Below, one piece after another: positions 1-7,658 of a DNA stretch of 64,000 nucleotides. The position numbers were made by a program, and so were the translations under genes. Origin of the DNA: JANXUC01 sp043782485 (GTDB taxonomy: Bacteria > Acidobacteriota > Terriglobia > Terriglobales > Acidobacteriaceae). The notes beneath the pieces were generated by a model. It worked only from the letters and a program-made list of their open reading frames with translations. It ran no database searches and had not been told where the DNA came from. How positions within the stretch are numbered: position 1 is the stretch's first letter; the number at the start of each line of letters is the position of its first letter. The stretch is from positions 1 through 64,000 of the forward strand of contig JAYWAL010000116.1 of the NCBI GenBank assembly GCA_043782485.1, given 5' to 3'.

Positions 1-96
1 GTGACCCTGGACACCTACACGCAGGCAGTGACGAGCGCAAAACGGGCGGCGCAAATGAAAGTTGCTTCTCTGATCGCGCCTCCACCGAAGAAGTAA
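1..96 (+). CDS. Tyrosine recombinase/phage-type integrase, C-terminal end only (partial)
   Basis: The window opens inside a reading frame that ends with TAA at 94-96. The 31 visible residues contain TLDTYTQAVT followed by a basic, Ala-rich tail (KRAAQMKV). This matches the extreme C-terminus of tyrosine site-specific recombinases, where the Tyr of a T-x-x-Y pattern is the DNA-cleaving nucleophile (codon 16-18). The gene lies 125 nt from the 3' end of tRNA-Asp, the usual place for the integrase of an element inserted at a tRNA. With only 31 residues, the family call rests on the motif and the context. Whether the complete gene is intact cannot be seen. Confidence 0.6.
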   Translation: MTLDTYTQAVTSAKRAAQMKVASLIAPPPKK

Positions 97-117
97 ACCG
101 GAAAGATAAGCACTCAC

Positions 118-160
118 TTTCGGCTGCATCGACGCGCCTTAGTGCAAAGTGCAGCCGAAA
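118..160. repeat. 11-bp perfect inverted repeat after the integrase
   Basis: TTTCGGCTGCA at 118-128 is the exact reverse complement of TGCAGCCGAAA at 150-160, with 21 nt between. It begins 21 nt after the integrase stop and ends 60 nt before the tRNA 3' end. It could be a terminator-like hairpin (no clear T-tract follows) or an arm-type site for the recombinase. Confidence 0.5.
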
Positions 161-220
161 TCGAGCCCTTACTGCACCCTCGTCTGGAGAAGGCGAGGTC
201 TGTAAACCATTGATTTGAAA

Positions 221-297
221 TGGCGGGGACGACGGGACTCGAACCCGCGACCTCTGCCGTGACAGGGCAGCGTTCTAACCAACTGAACTACGTCCCC
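221..297 (-). tRNA. tRNA-Asp (anticodon GTC)
   Basis: Read on the minus strand, this is a 77-nt cloverleaf. The acceptor stem GGGGACG pairs with CGTCCCC, the discriminator is G, and the 3' CCA is encoded (221-223). The anticodon stem CTGCC/GGCAG closes the loop CTGTCAC, giving anticodon GTC. The T-loop GGTTCGAGTCC is normal. The 3' end faces the integrase fragment at 1-96, so the gene appears to be an attachment site rebuilt intact after integration. Confidence 0.97.
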
Positions 298-343
298 ACT
301 TGCGATGCTTACGGGTAAGCGGGAACCCGTTTCCACGAGCCTT

Positions 344-352
344 AGTGTACCA
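344..352 (-). promoter_or_regulatory. Probable extended -10 promoter of tRNA-Asp
   Basis: The minus strand reads TGGTACACTAA, with TACACT at 349-344 preceded by TGG. A start near position 337 would give a leader of about 40 nt. The decamer GGTACACTAA recurs exactly upstream of tRNA-Leu near 62488. No good -35 hexamer is visible. Confidence 0.5.
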
Positions 353-433
353 GAGGGTGATGCGGTTCGTCACTTTGCAAACCATGCTTTGCGAGCGATC
401 CGCGGTGGTCTTCCGAGCGGATCGATTTTCAGT

Positions 434-442
434 TGCTATACT
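434..442 (+). promoter_or_regulatory. Extended -10 promoter (TGCTATACT)
   Basis: TG-C-TATACT at 434-442 would start transcription near 449, just ahead of the proposed GTG start at 464. The identical nonamer lies upstream of ispA (39679-39687), which supports it as a genuine promoter element. No -35 is recognisable. Confidence 0.45.
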
Positions 443-463
443 CGCCTCGACTTGCATACTTCC

Positions 464-1564
464 GTGTTTCCTCTTTTTATCGAAGCACTGCGCTCGGTAA
501 ACCAGGTTGGGTACCTGGTGGGAGGGCTTGTTTTATTTGGCTTGGGGCTCCTGATTGCGGGGCATGAAATCCATTGGCGCCTGCACGCTACGCGCCTAAT
601 AGGGACGATCGTGGGTGTGCGCGAGCGCGGCGGATATTATTACACCGTCTATCAGTACACGCTGCCGACCACAGGCGCGCTGATCGAAGCTACCTCCAGT
701 TCCGGATCCACGTCTATAAAAGGCCGCACTACCGGGACGAATCTGTCTTTACTGTTTTTTCCCGACAACCCCGAGCAAGCGGAACCTGCCGGTAGTTGGT
801 TTTTCATTGCCGTCGGCGTCGCGTTTGCCTTACCCGGTCTGTTTCTGCTGGGCATCGCGTTTCGCGCAGGAGCGCCCACGTCAATTACGGCGTTGGTCTT
901 TGGGATTTTCCTGGTTTTTGCGACGTTTCGAATTCGCGCAATTCTTGTTCCGAGAGCGGTAGGCGGGCAGATGTCTTCGGTGGCGACGTGGAAAAAAGAA
1001 CGCCAGGATCGCCGGAAAAGTGAATTGCTCGCGATTCCGGTGCGGCCAGCGGAGCAGATTCAGGTGACCCTGCGAGGCTCCGTCATGCTGGTGCGGAAGC
1101 CGACCAACCCTCGGGCCGCTGGTGGCTTCTTGATCTTGCTCGGACTCATCCTGCTGGCGGCAGGTCTGTGGACGGCGCGCAGAACCCAACATCTCGTGTC
1201 CGCGGGGGTGCGCTGTTCGGGCATCGTCACAGAAGTTGAAACCGTTTCCGGATCTGACAACGATACGTATCGCGCCATCGTCGAGGCTACCCTGCCGAAC
1301 GGCGAGACTTTGTTGTTTCACGACAAGGTCTCAACCAAACCAGCGCTTTACCACGTGGGAGAGCAGGTCGTGGTCCTCTACTTGGCGGACGACCCCATTC
1401 GTAGCGCGGTCATTGACCGGGGGAAATGGAAGTGGCTGGTGCCTTTTCTGCTGCTTGTGATTGGCGGAGGGTTGCTGTGGTTCGGACTCCACGTTTTCGG
1501 TTCAGCCTCGGCCGACAGACAAACCCCACCCGCGCCACCCAGCGGACCGATCACCCGGACGTAG
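464..1564 (+). CDS. DUF3592-type membrane protein, two repeats
   Basis: A protein of about 366 residues with two copies of one module. Each has a transmembrane segment followed by a soluble beta domain with the pattern GTIVGV...YYYTVYQYTLP (first copy) or SGIVTEV...TYRAIVEATLPNG (second), then a line like VVVLYLADDP (second copy) or SLLFFPDNPEQA (first). This is the arrangement of DUF3592 proteins, whose function is unknown. It ends with a last hydrophobic helix (KWLVPFLLLVIGGGLLWFG) and a Pro-rich tail. The frame stays open back to an ATG at 305, but that start would lie inside the probable tRNA-Asp promoter. GTG 464, about 15 nt after a predicted transcription start, is preferred. A 104-nt gap separates it from the exporter operon, and a link is not shown. 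Confidence 0.65.
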   Translation: MFPLFIEALRSVNQVGYLVGGLVLFGLGLLIAGHEIHWRLHATRLIGTIVGVRERGGYYYTVYQYTLPTTGALIEATSSSGSTSIKGRTTGTNLSLLFFPDNPEQAEPAGSWFFIAVGVAFALPGLFLLGIAFRAGAPTSITALVFGIFLVFATFRIRAILVPRAVGGQMSSVATWKKERQDRRKSELLAIPVRPAEQIQVTLRGSVMLVRKPTNPRAAGGFLILLGLILLAAGLWTARRTQHLVSAGVRCSGIVTEVETVSGSDNDTYRAIVEATLPNGETLLFHDKVSTKPALYHVGEQVVVLYLADDPIRSAVIDRGKWKWLVPFLLLVIGGGLLWFGLHVFGSASADRQTPPAPPSGPITRT

Positions 1565-1639
1565 CTTCCGCCCATGATTTCATCGTCGAGGCGCGGAGCG
1601 GCGGCTCATGCGGTACTCTAAAGGGCGCGTTGCAAGTTG

Positions 1640-1657
1640 CCGGGGTTTAGACCCCGG
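1640..1657. repeat. Palindrome just upstream of the exporter operon
   Basis: CCGGGGT (1640-1646) and ACCCCGG (1651-1657) form a 7-bp hairpin with a TTAG loop, ending 11 nt before the hlyD-type start. Its GGGGT-TTAG-ACCCC core resembles GGGGCTTTAGCCCC at 18882-18895, part of the window's interspersed repeat family. It could also act as an operator or block initiation. Confidence 0.45.
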
Positions 1658-1668
1658 AGTCGAGACGA

Positions 1669-2859
1669 ATGTCCACAGCATTTTCACGCACAGCTCGAGC
1701 CTTGGCAGCGGATGGTTTCCGCGGGTCGTTTCTCGCGCTAACGTTCACTCTTTTGCTGCTCGCGGCGTGGGTTGGCTGGTTCTTTTTCGCCCAAATTCCC
1801 AGGTATGAAGTGACCCCGACGGCACGCCTGGAGGTGGACCAGGAAGTGCGTCCGGTGCAATCCCCGGTGCTGGCTCGGGTAGTGACCAGCAATTTGGAGC
1901 TGGGACGCGTGGTGCATGCTGGCGACGTGCTCGTAGAACTGGATTCGGAGACTCAGCGCTTTCAAGTGCAGGAAGAAACCGCGCACGTTACCGCGCTAAC
2001 ATCTGAAATTGCGTCTCTGAGGGCACAGGTCTCAGGCATTGGGCAGGCGCGGGTGCAAGAAAAACAGACTTCGAACATTGCCGTGGATCAGGCTACAGCA
2101 AAGTTTCGCGAGGCGGATACCATGGCGAAATCAGCCTCGGACGAGGCTCACCGCCTGGATCAACTGAAGAAGCAGGACTTGATTCCCCGGCGCGAATACG
2201 AACAAGGGCAGCTAGAGGCGGAGCGGCGGCGGGAAGCGGCGGAGAGCTTGCGGCTGGAAGCGAGTCGCTTGCAGCAGGGCCAGGGCACACGAGAGAGCGA
2301 CCGCTTGGTGCAGTCTGAGAATCTGGCGGGTACAATTCGGAAATTGGAAGGTGAGCAGGCAACGGCGCGGGCCAGTATTGATCGGCTCAATTATGAGGTG
2401 GAGCGCAGGGTGATTCGCGCGCCGATTTCGGGCAAGCTGGCCGAGGTGGCGGAGATTCGCCCCGGCGGCGTTGTGGATGAAACTGATCGGCTTTGCGCCA
2501 TCCTTCCTGAAGGACGGCTGCGAGCCGTGGCGGAATTCGCTCCTTCGGACGCTTTGGGAAGAATTCGACCGGGGCAGTCCGCGCAGCTCCGCCTCGATGG
2601 TTTTCCCTGGACGCAGTACGGCAGCATCCCCACGACCGTGACCAACGTGGCTGGCGAAATTCGGGACGGGAAAGTACGCGTGGAGCTGAACCTGACGGGC
2701 AGTGCTTCCCTTCCGATCAATCTGCAACACGGGCTGCCGGGCGCGGTGGAGGTTGAGGTGGAGCGGCTGACGCCCGCCAGAATTGTGCTCCGAGCCGCTG
2801 GGCAAATGCTGACTGCGCCGTCGCGCGGCGCCAGGAGCGCTCTTGCCCCGACCCCGTAG
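1669..2859 (+). CDS. HlyD-family membrane fusion (periplasmic adaptor) protein
   Basis: This 396-residue protein has one N-terminal membrane helix (about residues 23-45, LALTFTLLLLAAWVGWFFFA). A lipoyl-like half domain (VRPVQSPVLARV...LELGRVVHAGDVLVELDS, about 60-92) follows, then a long charged alpha-helical hairpin (about 90-250) rich in Glu/Arg/Gln. The second lipoyl half (VIRAPISGKLAEV) and a beta-barrel domain complete it. This is the architecture of HlyD/EmrA-type adaptors, which connect an inner-membrane ABC exporter to the outer membrane. The stop lies 9 nt before the next start, so it is cotranscribed with the two ABC proteins that follow. No outer-membrane TolC-type gene is present in the window. 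Confidence 0.88.
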   Translation: MSTAFSRTARALAADGFRGSFLALTFTLLLLAAWVGWFFFAQIPRYEVTPTARLEVDQEVRPVQSPVLARVVTSNLELGRVVHAGDVLVELDSETQRFQVQEETAHVTALTSEIASLRAQVSGIGQARVQEKQTSNIAVDQATAKFREADTMAKSASDEAHRLDQLKKQDLIPRREYEQGQLEAERRREAAESLRLEASRLQQGQGTRESDRLVQSENLAGTIRKLEGEQATARASIDRLNYEVERRVIRAPISGKLAEVAEIRPGGVVDETDRLCAILPEGRLRAVAEFAPSDALGRIRPGQSAQLRLDGFPWTQYGSIPTTVTNVAGEIRDGKVRVELNLTGSASLPINLQHGLPGAVEVEVERLTPARIVLRAAGQMLTAPSRGARSALAPTP

Positions 2860-2868
2860 GTTCCCCGC

Positions 2869-5574
2869 ATGAGTCGACGTTTTTTTGTTCCAGAAATAAT
2901 TCAGTCGTCGGCCATGGACTGTGGTCCTGCTTCTCTGAAGTGTCTGCTGGAAGGCTTTGGCATTTCGGTCAGTTACGGACGACTACGCGAAGCTTGCCAG
3001 ACCGACGTGGACGGAACCTCCATTGACACGCTGGAAGAGATTGCCGGACAACTTGGTCTGGCGGCGGAACAAGTGATGGTGCCGGTGGACCACCTTCTGC
3101 TTCCCGAGGCAGAGACCCTGCCCGCGATCGTTGTGGTTCGGCTCCCGAACGGGACGACCCATTTTCAGGTGGTGTGGCGCCGGCATGGCAATTTGCTCCA
3201 GTGCATGGACCCCGCGACTGGGCGACGTTGGGTGACCTGCGCGACGTTCCTCAGGGAAGTGTACGTCCACAAGACGGTAGTACCAGCGGAAGCTTGGCGC
3301 GAGTGGGCCGGGTCACCGGCGGCTCAGGCAGCATTTCTCCGACGCCTGAAGAATTTGGGTGTGGACGGAAAGAAGCTGCTGCGAATCGCGCTCACCGATC
3401 CTACGTGGCGATCATTAGCCCAGTTAGACGCGGCAGCCCGACTAGTGCAAGCCATCTGCGACGGAGGCGGAGTCAAGCCCGGACGCAAGTGCCGCAAGTT
3501 GATGGATCAATTTTGCCAGGACGACAGCAAGATCCCGGCAGACTATTGGTCGGTGACTCCGGCAGATCGTCGAGCAGACGTTCCCGCGGATAACGAAACC
3601 GAGCTGCACCTCAAGGGCGCGGTGCTGTTGCACGTGAGCGCGCGATCATCCCCGGCTTCGATTCCCGCTGGGAGTGTTTCGCCGGAGATAGCCGCCGCGC
3701 TCACCGAAACGCCAGCGCGCCCGGGCCGGGAGTTGCTCCGGTATCTGCGGGCGGATGGCGTGTTCTCTCCCCTGCTGTTGCTGTTGACTTCCCTGCTGGC
3801 TGCGGGCGGCGTGATTCTGGAAGCGATCTTATTTCGTGGCCTGTTTGATCTAAGCCGGGAACTCGGCCTCTCAGGTCAGCGACTTGCCGCAATGGGAGCG
3901 CTGCTTCTATTCCTGCTTTTCATGCTGTTGCTGGAGTTGCCGGTGACCGCCAGCCTGCTGCGCATGGGCCGTCGTTTGGAGACGCGGCTGCGGCAGGCTT
4001 TTCTGGAAAAGATCCCGCGCCTTTCGGACCGCTATTTTCAGAGTCGCCTGATGTCAGACATGACCGAGCGCAGCCACATGATCCATCGAGTTCGTCATTT
4101 GCCGGAGCTGGGTGGACAGCTGGTGCGGGCGGCATTCGAACTGATTTTGACCGCGGTCGGGATCGCGTGGCTGGATCCTCGGTTAGCGCCGTTGGCGGCG
4201 ATTGCGGCTCTTTCCGCGCTGGTCCTGCCCTTGCTAGCCCAGCCGACCGTCATTGAACGAGACTTGCGCGTGCGCACGCACAGCGGCGCGCTTTCGCGCT
4301 ACTACCTGGATGCGCTGCTCGGGCTGGTTCCGATTCAAGTACATGGCGCACAGCGTGCGGTGCGGCGGGAACATCGGGAGCTGCTTTCTGGATGGGCCAG
4401 CGCCGGACTCGGCCTGCAAACGGTAGCCGTGTGGTTTGAAGCGGCGCAGTTTGCCATCGGCTTTGGATTGGCGGCGGCGATGCTGTTCCTGCATCTGGCC
4501 CACAGTGCCGAAGCAGGGGCTGTGTTGCTGTTGATCTATTGGGCGTTGAACTTACCCGTCCTTGGGCAGACGATGGCACAAATCGCATGGCAATACCCCG
4601 CGTATCGGAATCGAACTCTTCGACTGCTGGAACCTCTCGGGGCACTGGAGGAGGAAAGCGTTCAGGTTACCAATCGAGAGATGGACGCCCGGTCCCCAGT
4701 CTCCATCCATCTTGACAACGTAACCATGCGGGCCGCTGGGCATACCATTCTGCGGAATATGACCACAGAAATCCCCCCGGGTTCTCACGTTGCCATCGTT
4801 GGGCCATCCGGCGCGGGTAAATCGAGTCTGGTGGGCCTGCTGTTGGGCTGGTCGCGAGCAGCTCACGGCGAGGTTCACGTTGATGGACGGCCCATTGCCG
4901 AATGCCTGGAAGACTTGCGTCGGCACACGGCCTGGGTAGATCCCGCGGTGCAATTGTGGAACCGGTCATTTTTGGAGAATGTGCGCTACGGCTCACCCGA
5001 AGGCTACGCCGACGACAAAGCAGCGTCGATGCTGCAAGTCCTGGACGCGGCGGACTTGCGGCGCGTGCTCGAACGCCTTCCGGAGGGATTTGAGAGCCGA
5101 CTGGGGGAAGGCGGCGCGTTGGTTTCAGGCGGGGAGGGTCAACGGGTTCGCTTGGCACGCGCTTTATTGCGGCCCGGGACGCGACTCGCCATTCTGGACG
5201 AACCGTTTCGCGGACTCGACCGTGAGCAGCGCCGGAAACTCTTGCGCCGAGTCCGCGGACTTTGGCAGCACGTGACCCTGCTTTGCATCACGCACGACGT
5301 CGGTGAAACGCTCGGCTTTGAGCGCGTGCTGGTGATTGAAGACGGTGCGATTAGTGAGGATGGATCGCCGCCAGTCCTGGCTTCCGAGCCGCAGTCGCGC
5401 TACCGTGCCTTGCTGGATGCGGAATATTCCTTGCGACAAACACTGTGGTCCGAGAGCGGATCAGCTGCGGCCGAATCACAAGGCACCTGGCGACGCTATC
5501 GGCTCGAGGATGCGAAGCTCACGGAAACTAGCCAGAGTCCATCGCCCTTAAGTCAATCGAGGCCGACGCAATGA
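2869..5574 (+). CDS. Peptidase-containing (C39) ABC exporter
   Basis: A 901-residue protein. The N-terminal C39 papain-like domain (about 1-130) keeps the catalytic Cys in MDCGPASLK (Cys18), His in THFQVVWR (about 97) and Asp in MDPATGRRW (about 114). Such domains remove double-glycine leader peptides before export. Residues of about 130-290 are an extra soluble segment not typical of the short linker in bacteriocin exporters. A membrane domain follows (about 300-590). The nucleotide-binding domain has Walker A GPSGAGKSS, signature VSGGEGQRVRLARAL, Walker B RLAILDEPF and H-loop CITHD, all canonical. It overlaps the next gene by 4 nt (ATGA). The peptide substrate is not identified; no short GG-leader gene is visible within the operon. 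The most likely role is secretion of a small peptide together with the HlyD protein. Confidence 0.88.
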   Translation: MSRRFFVPEIIQSSAMDCGPASLKCLLEGFGISVSYGRLREACQTDVDGTSIDTLEEIAGQLGLAAEQVMVPVDHLLLPEAETLPAIVVVRLPNGTTHFQVVWRRHGNLLQCMDPATGRRWVTCATFLREVYVHKTVVPAEAWREWAGSPAAQAAFLRRLKNLGVDGKKLLRIALTDPTWRSLAQLDAAARLVQAICDGGGVKPGRKCRKLMDQFCQDDSKIPADYWSVTPADRRADVPADNETELHLKGAVLLHVSARSSPASIPAGSVSPEIAAALTETPARPGRELLRYLRADGVFSPLLLLLTSLLAAGGVILEAILFRGLFDLSRELGLSGQRLAAMGALLLFLLFMLLLELPVTASLLRMGRRLETRLRQAFLEKIPRLSDRYFQSRLMSDMTERSHMIHRVRHLPELGGQLVRAAFELILTAVGIAWLDPRLAPLAAIAALSALVLPLLAQPTVIERDLRVRTHSGALSRYYLDALLGLVPIQVHGAQRAVRREHRELLSGWASAGLGLQTVAVWFEAAQFAIGFGLAAAMLFLHLAHSAEAGAVLLLIYWALNLPVLGQTMAQIAWQYPAYRNRTLRLLEPLGALEEESVQVTNREMDARSPVSIHLDNVTMRAAGHTILRNMTTEIPPGSHVAIVGPSGAGKSSLVGLLLGWSRAAHGEVHVDGRPIAECLEDLRRHTAWVDPAVQLWNRSFLENVRYGSPEGYADDKAASMLQVLDAADLRRVLERLPEGFESRLGEGGALVSGGEGQRVRLARALLRPGTRLAILDEPFRGLDREQRRKLLRRVRGLWQHVTLLCITHDVGETLGFERVLVIEDGAISEDGSPPVLASEPQSRYRALLDAEYSLRQTLWSESGSAAAESQGTWRRYRLEDAKLTETSQSPSPLSQSRPTQ

Positions 5575-7649
5575 CGATCACCTGGCCGCCGAACCGAGCC
5601 GCGGAAGCGCTAGAGGCGCTGGCGCAAAAAAGTGGACTGCGACCGAAGTCTGCGACCGTCGTTATTCCCGCCGTTGTCGATTCGGAGCCCACGCGGCTGG
5701 GTCGGTGGATTGAAGCCTCCGCATCGGCGCTGGGGCTGGATGCGGAGCCGGAAGAAATTCGTTATGCGGATGTTGGCCGCATTCTCGCTTCTGCCTCCCC
5801 CGCGTTGATTCGTCTAGCAGACGGAAGTTTGCTGGCTTTGCTGTCGTCAGGCGTGGTGTTGACGCCAGAGTTTTCGGTGAAGAAGATTGGCTCTGGCGAA
5901 GTACGGGCGACGCTGTGCCGCGCCGTGGAAGAGCCACTGACCGCGGAATTGGACGGCCTGCTGGAGTCGGTGGGCATTCGTCAGCGCCGCTGGGCACAGG
6001 TTCGCGATACTTTGCTGCGGCAGCGGCTGGGAGGAAAACTAGTAGCCCACGCGTGGCTGCTGCGGTTGCCGCCCGGAACAAGTTTCTTTCTCTCGCTCAG
6101 GCTCTCGCGGATTCCGCAGCGGCTGTTGCTGCTGGCCCTAACGCACGTCCTGCAATACGCGCTGTGGCTTACCGCTTGGTGGATTGTTGGTGCCGGCGCG
6201 CTTTCTGGCCGTTTGGATCGCAATCTTTTGTTGGCTTGGGTGTTGTTGCTGCTTACGCTGATTCCCATGCGCGGATTGATTACGTGGCTGCAAGGCCTAA
6301 CCGCGATCACGGTCGGGGGTCTGCTGAAAGAGCGTTTACTGGCTGGGGCGCTGCGCCTGCTGCCGGAGGAGATTCGCACCCTGGGCGCTGGGCAATTGCT
6401 GGGGAGAGTTCTGGAATCGGAAGCCCTCGAGGCCTTAGCCTTGAGCGGTGGCTTTCTGGCTTTAGTTGCGGTGGCGGAGTTTCTACTCGCCGGAGTTGTG
6501 CTGGCAGTCAGCGCGGGTGGCCTTTGGCAAGTCGTGCTTTTGCTGTTATGGATCGCGCTGGCGGGATTGCTCGGCGTACGATACTTTCGCGACCAGAGCC
6601 GCTGGACCGCCTCCCGCTTGGCGATGACCTTGACCTTGGTGGAAAGCATGACCGGCCACCGCACCCGTCTGGCGCAGGAGCCGCGGGAACAATGGCATGT
6701 GACGGAAGATCAGCAACTGGAACACTACCAGGCCGTCTCCCGCGCGGCCGACCGCAAAGCCGCTGTCCTCACCGCGGTGATTCCCCGAGGTTGGCTGATT
6801 GTGGGTACTGCCGCTTTGGCCCCTGCGTTCCTGGCTGGCTCTGCGCCGTCCGAGTTGGCGCTTGGGGTTGCCGGTCTGCTGCTAGCCTACAGCGCGTTTC
6901 GGCGTTTGGCGGCGGGCCTTTGGAGTTTGACTGAGGCGGTGATTGCCGCCCAACAGGTGGCGCCCCTTTTCCAAGCTGCGAGTCGTCCAGAGTTCAGTGG
7001 CGCGCCCGCGCTGGCGCTGGAAAACCCTTCGCGCCCCAATATTTTTCTCGAAGCCAATGACATCAGCTTTCGTTATCGCTCCAGCGGAGATCCTGTGCTG
7101 GACCATTGCACGTTGCGGATCGCTCCGGGCGATCACATCCTACTGGAAGGCCCTTCCGGCGGCGGGAAGTCCACACTGGCCTCCATCCTGAGCGGCATGG
7201 TGCGTTCCCAATCTGGATTGGTGCTGGCGCGCGGTCTGGACCGGCAAACGCTCGGTGCCCCCGGATGGCGTCGAGCCGTGGCGGCCGCGCCTCAGTTTCA
7301 TGAGAACCATGTCTTGACCGGTACGTTCGCTTTCAATCTTTTGATGGGCCGCGAGGGGTGGATTACGCAGGCGGCGCAGGCCCAGGCGCAAGCCATTTGC
7401 GAGGAACTGGGGCTGGGTCCGCTGCTGGAAAAAATGCCGGCGGGCATGTTGCAGATGGTGGGAGAAACGGGTTGGCAACTGTCCCATGGCGAACGCAGCC
7501 GGTTGTATATTGCCCGCGCGCTACTCCAGGACGCCGATGTTCTAATTTTTGACGAGAGCTTCGCGGCGCTGGACCCGGAGAATATTCGGAGGGCGCTGGA
7601 GTGCGTGTTGCGAAGGGCGCGGAGCGTGCTGGTAATCGCGCATCCGTAA
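5571..7649 (+). CDS. Second ABC exporter subunit, degenerate and C-terminally short
   Basis: This 692-residue protein overlaps the peptidase exporter by ATGA. The first 150 residues have no catalytic Cys but include a stretch (SPALIRLADGSLLALL) resembling the beta core of C39-like domains, so they may be an inactive C39-like domain. Six hydrophobic helices span about 170-450. The ATPase domain has a normal Walker A (GPSGGGKST) and Walker B with catalytic Glu (VLIFDESF), but its signature reads LSHGERSR instead of LSGGQ/E. The protein stops two residues after the H-loop motif (LVIAHP), about 40 residues shorter than usual for this domain. The gene ends 9 nt from the converging ubiD gene. It probably pairs with the previous ABC protein as an asymmetric heterodimer. 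Arrangement and order recall NHLM-type bacteriocin export pairs, but that is inference. Confidence 0.82.
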   Translation: MTITWPPNRAAEALEALAQKSGLRPKSATVVIPAVVDSEPTRLGRWIEASASALGLDAEPEEIRYADVGRILASASPALIRLADGSLLALLSSGVVLTPEFSVKKIGSGEVRATLCRAVEEPLTAELDGLLESVGIRQRRWAQVRDTLLRQRLGGKLVAHAWLLRLPPGTSFFLSLRLSRIPQRLLLLALTHVLQYALWLTAWWIVGAGALSGRLDRNLLLAWVLLLLTLIPMRGLITWLQGLTAITVGGLLKERLLAGALRLLPEEIRTLGAGQLLGRVLESEALEALALSGGFLALVAVAEFLLAGVVLAVSAGGLWQVVLLLLWIALAGLLGVRYFRDQSRWTASRLAMTLTLVESMTGHRTRLAQEPREQWHVTEDQQLEHYQAVSRAADRKAAVLTAVIPRGWLIVGTAALAPAFLAGSAPSELALGVAGLLLAYSAFRRLAAGLWSLTEAVIAAQQVAPLFQAASRPEFSGAPALALENPSRPNIFLEANDISFRYRSSGDPVLDHCTLRIAPGDHILLEGPSGGGKSTLASILSGMVRSQSGLVLARGLDRQTLGAPGWRRAVAAAPQFHENHVLTGTFAFNLLMGREGWITQAAQAQAQAICEELGLGPLLEKMPAGMLQMVGETGWQLSHGERSRLYIARALLQDADVLIFDESFAALDPENIRRALECVLRRARSVLVIAHP

Positions 7650-7658
7650 ATTGAGCAC

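Noticed and set aside
305..463. N-terminal extension of the DUF3592-type protein to ATG 305
   Set aside because: It would overlap the likely tRNA-Asp promoter and the predicted -10 at 434-442, and the extra 53 residues do not look like a signal or domain.
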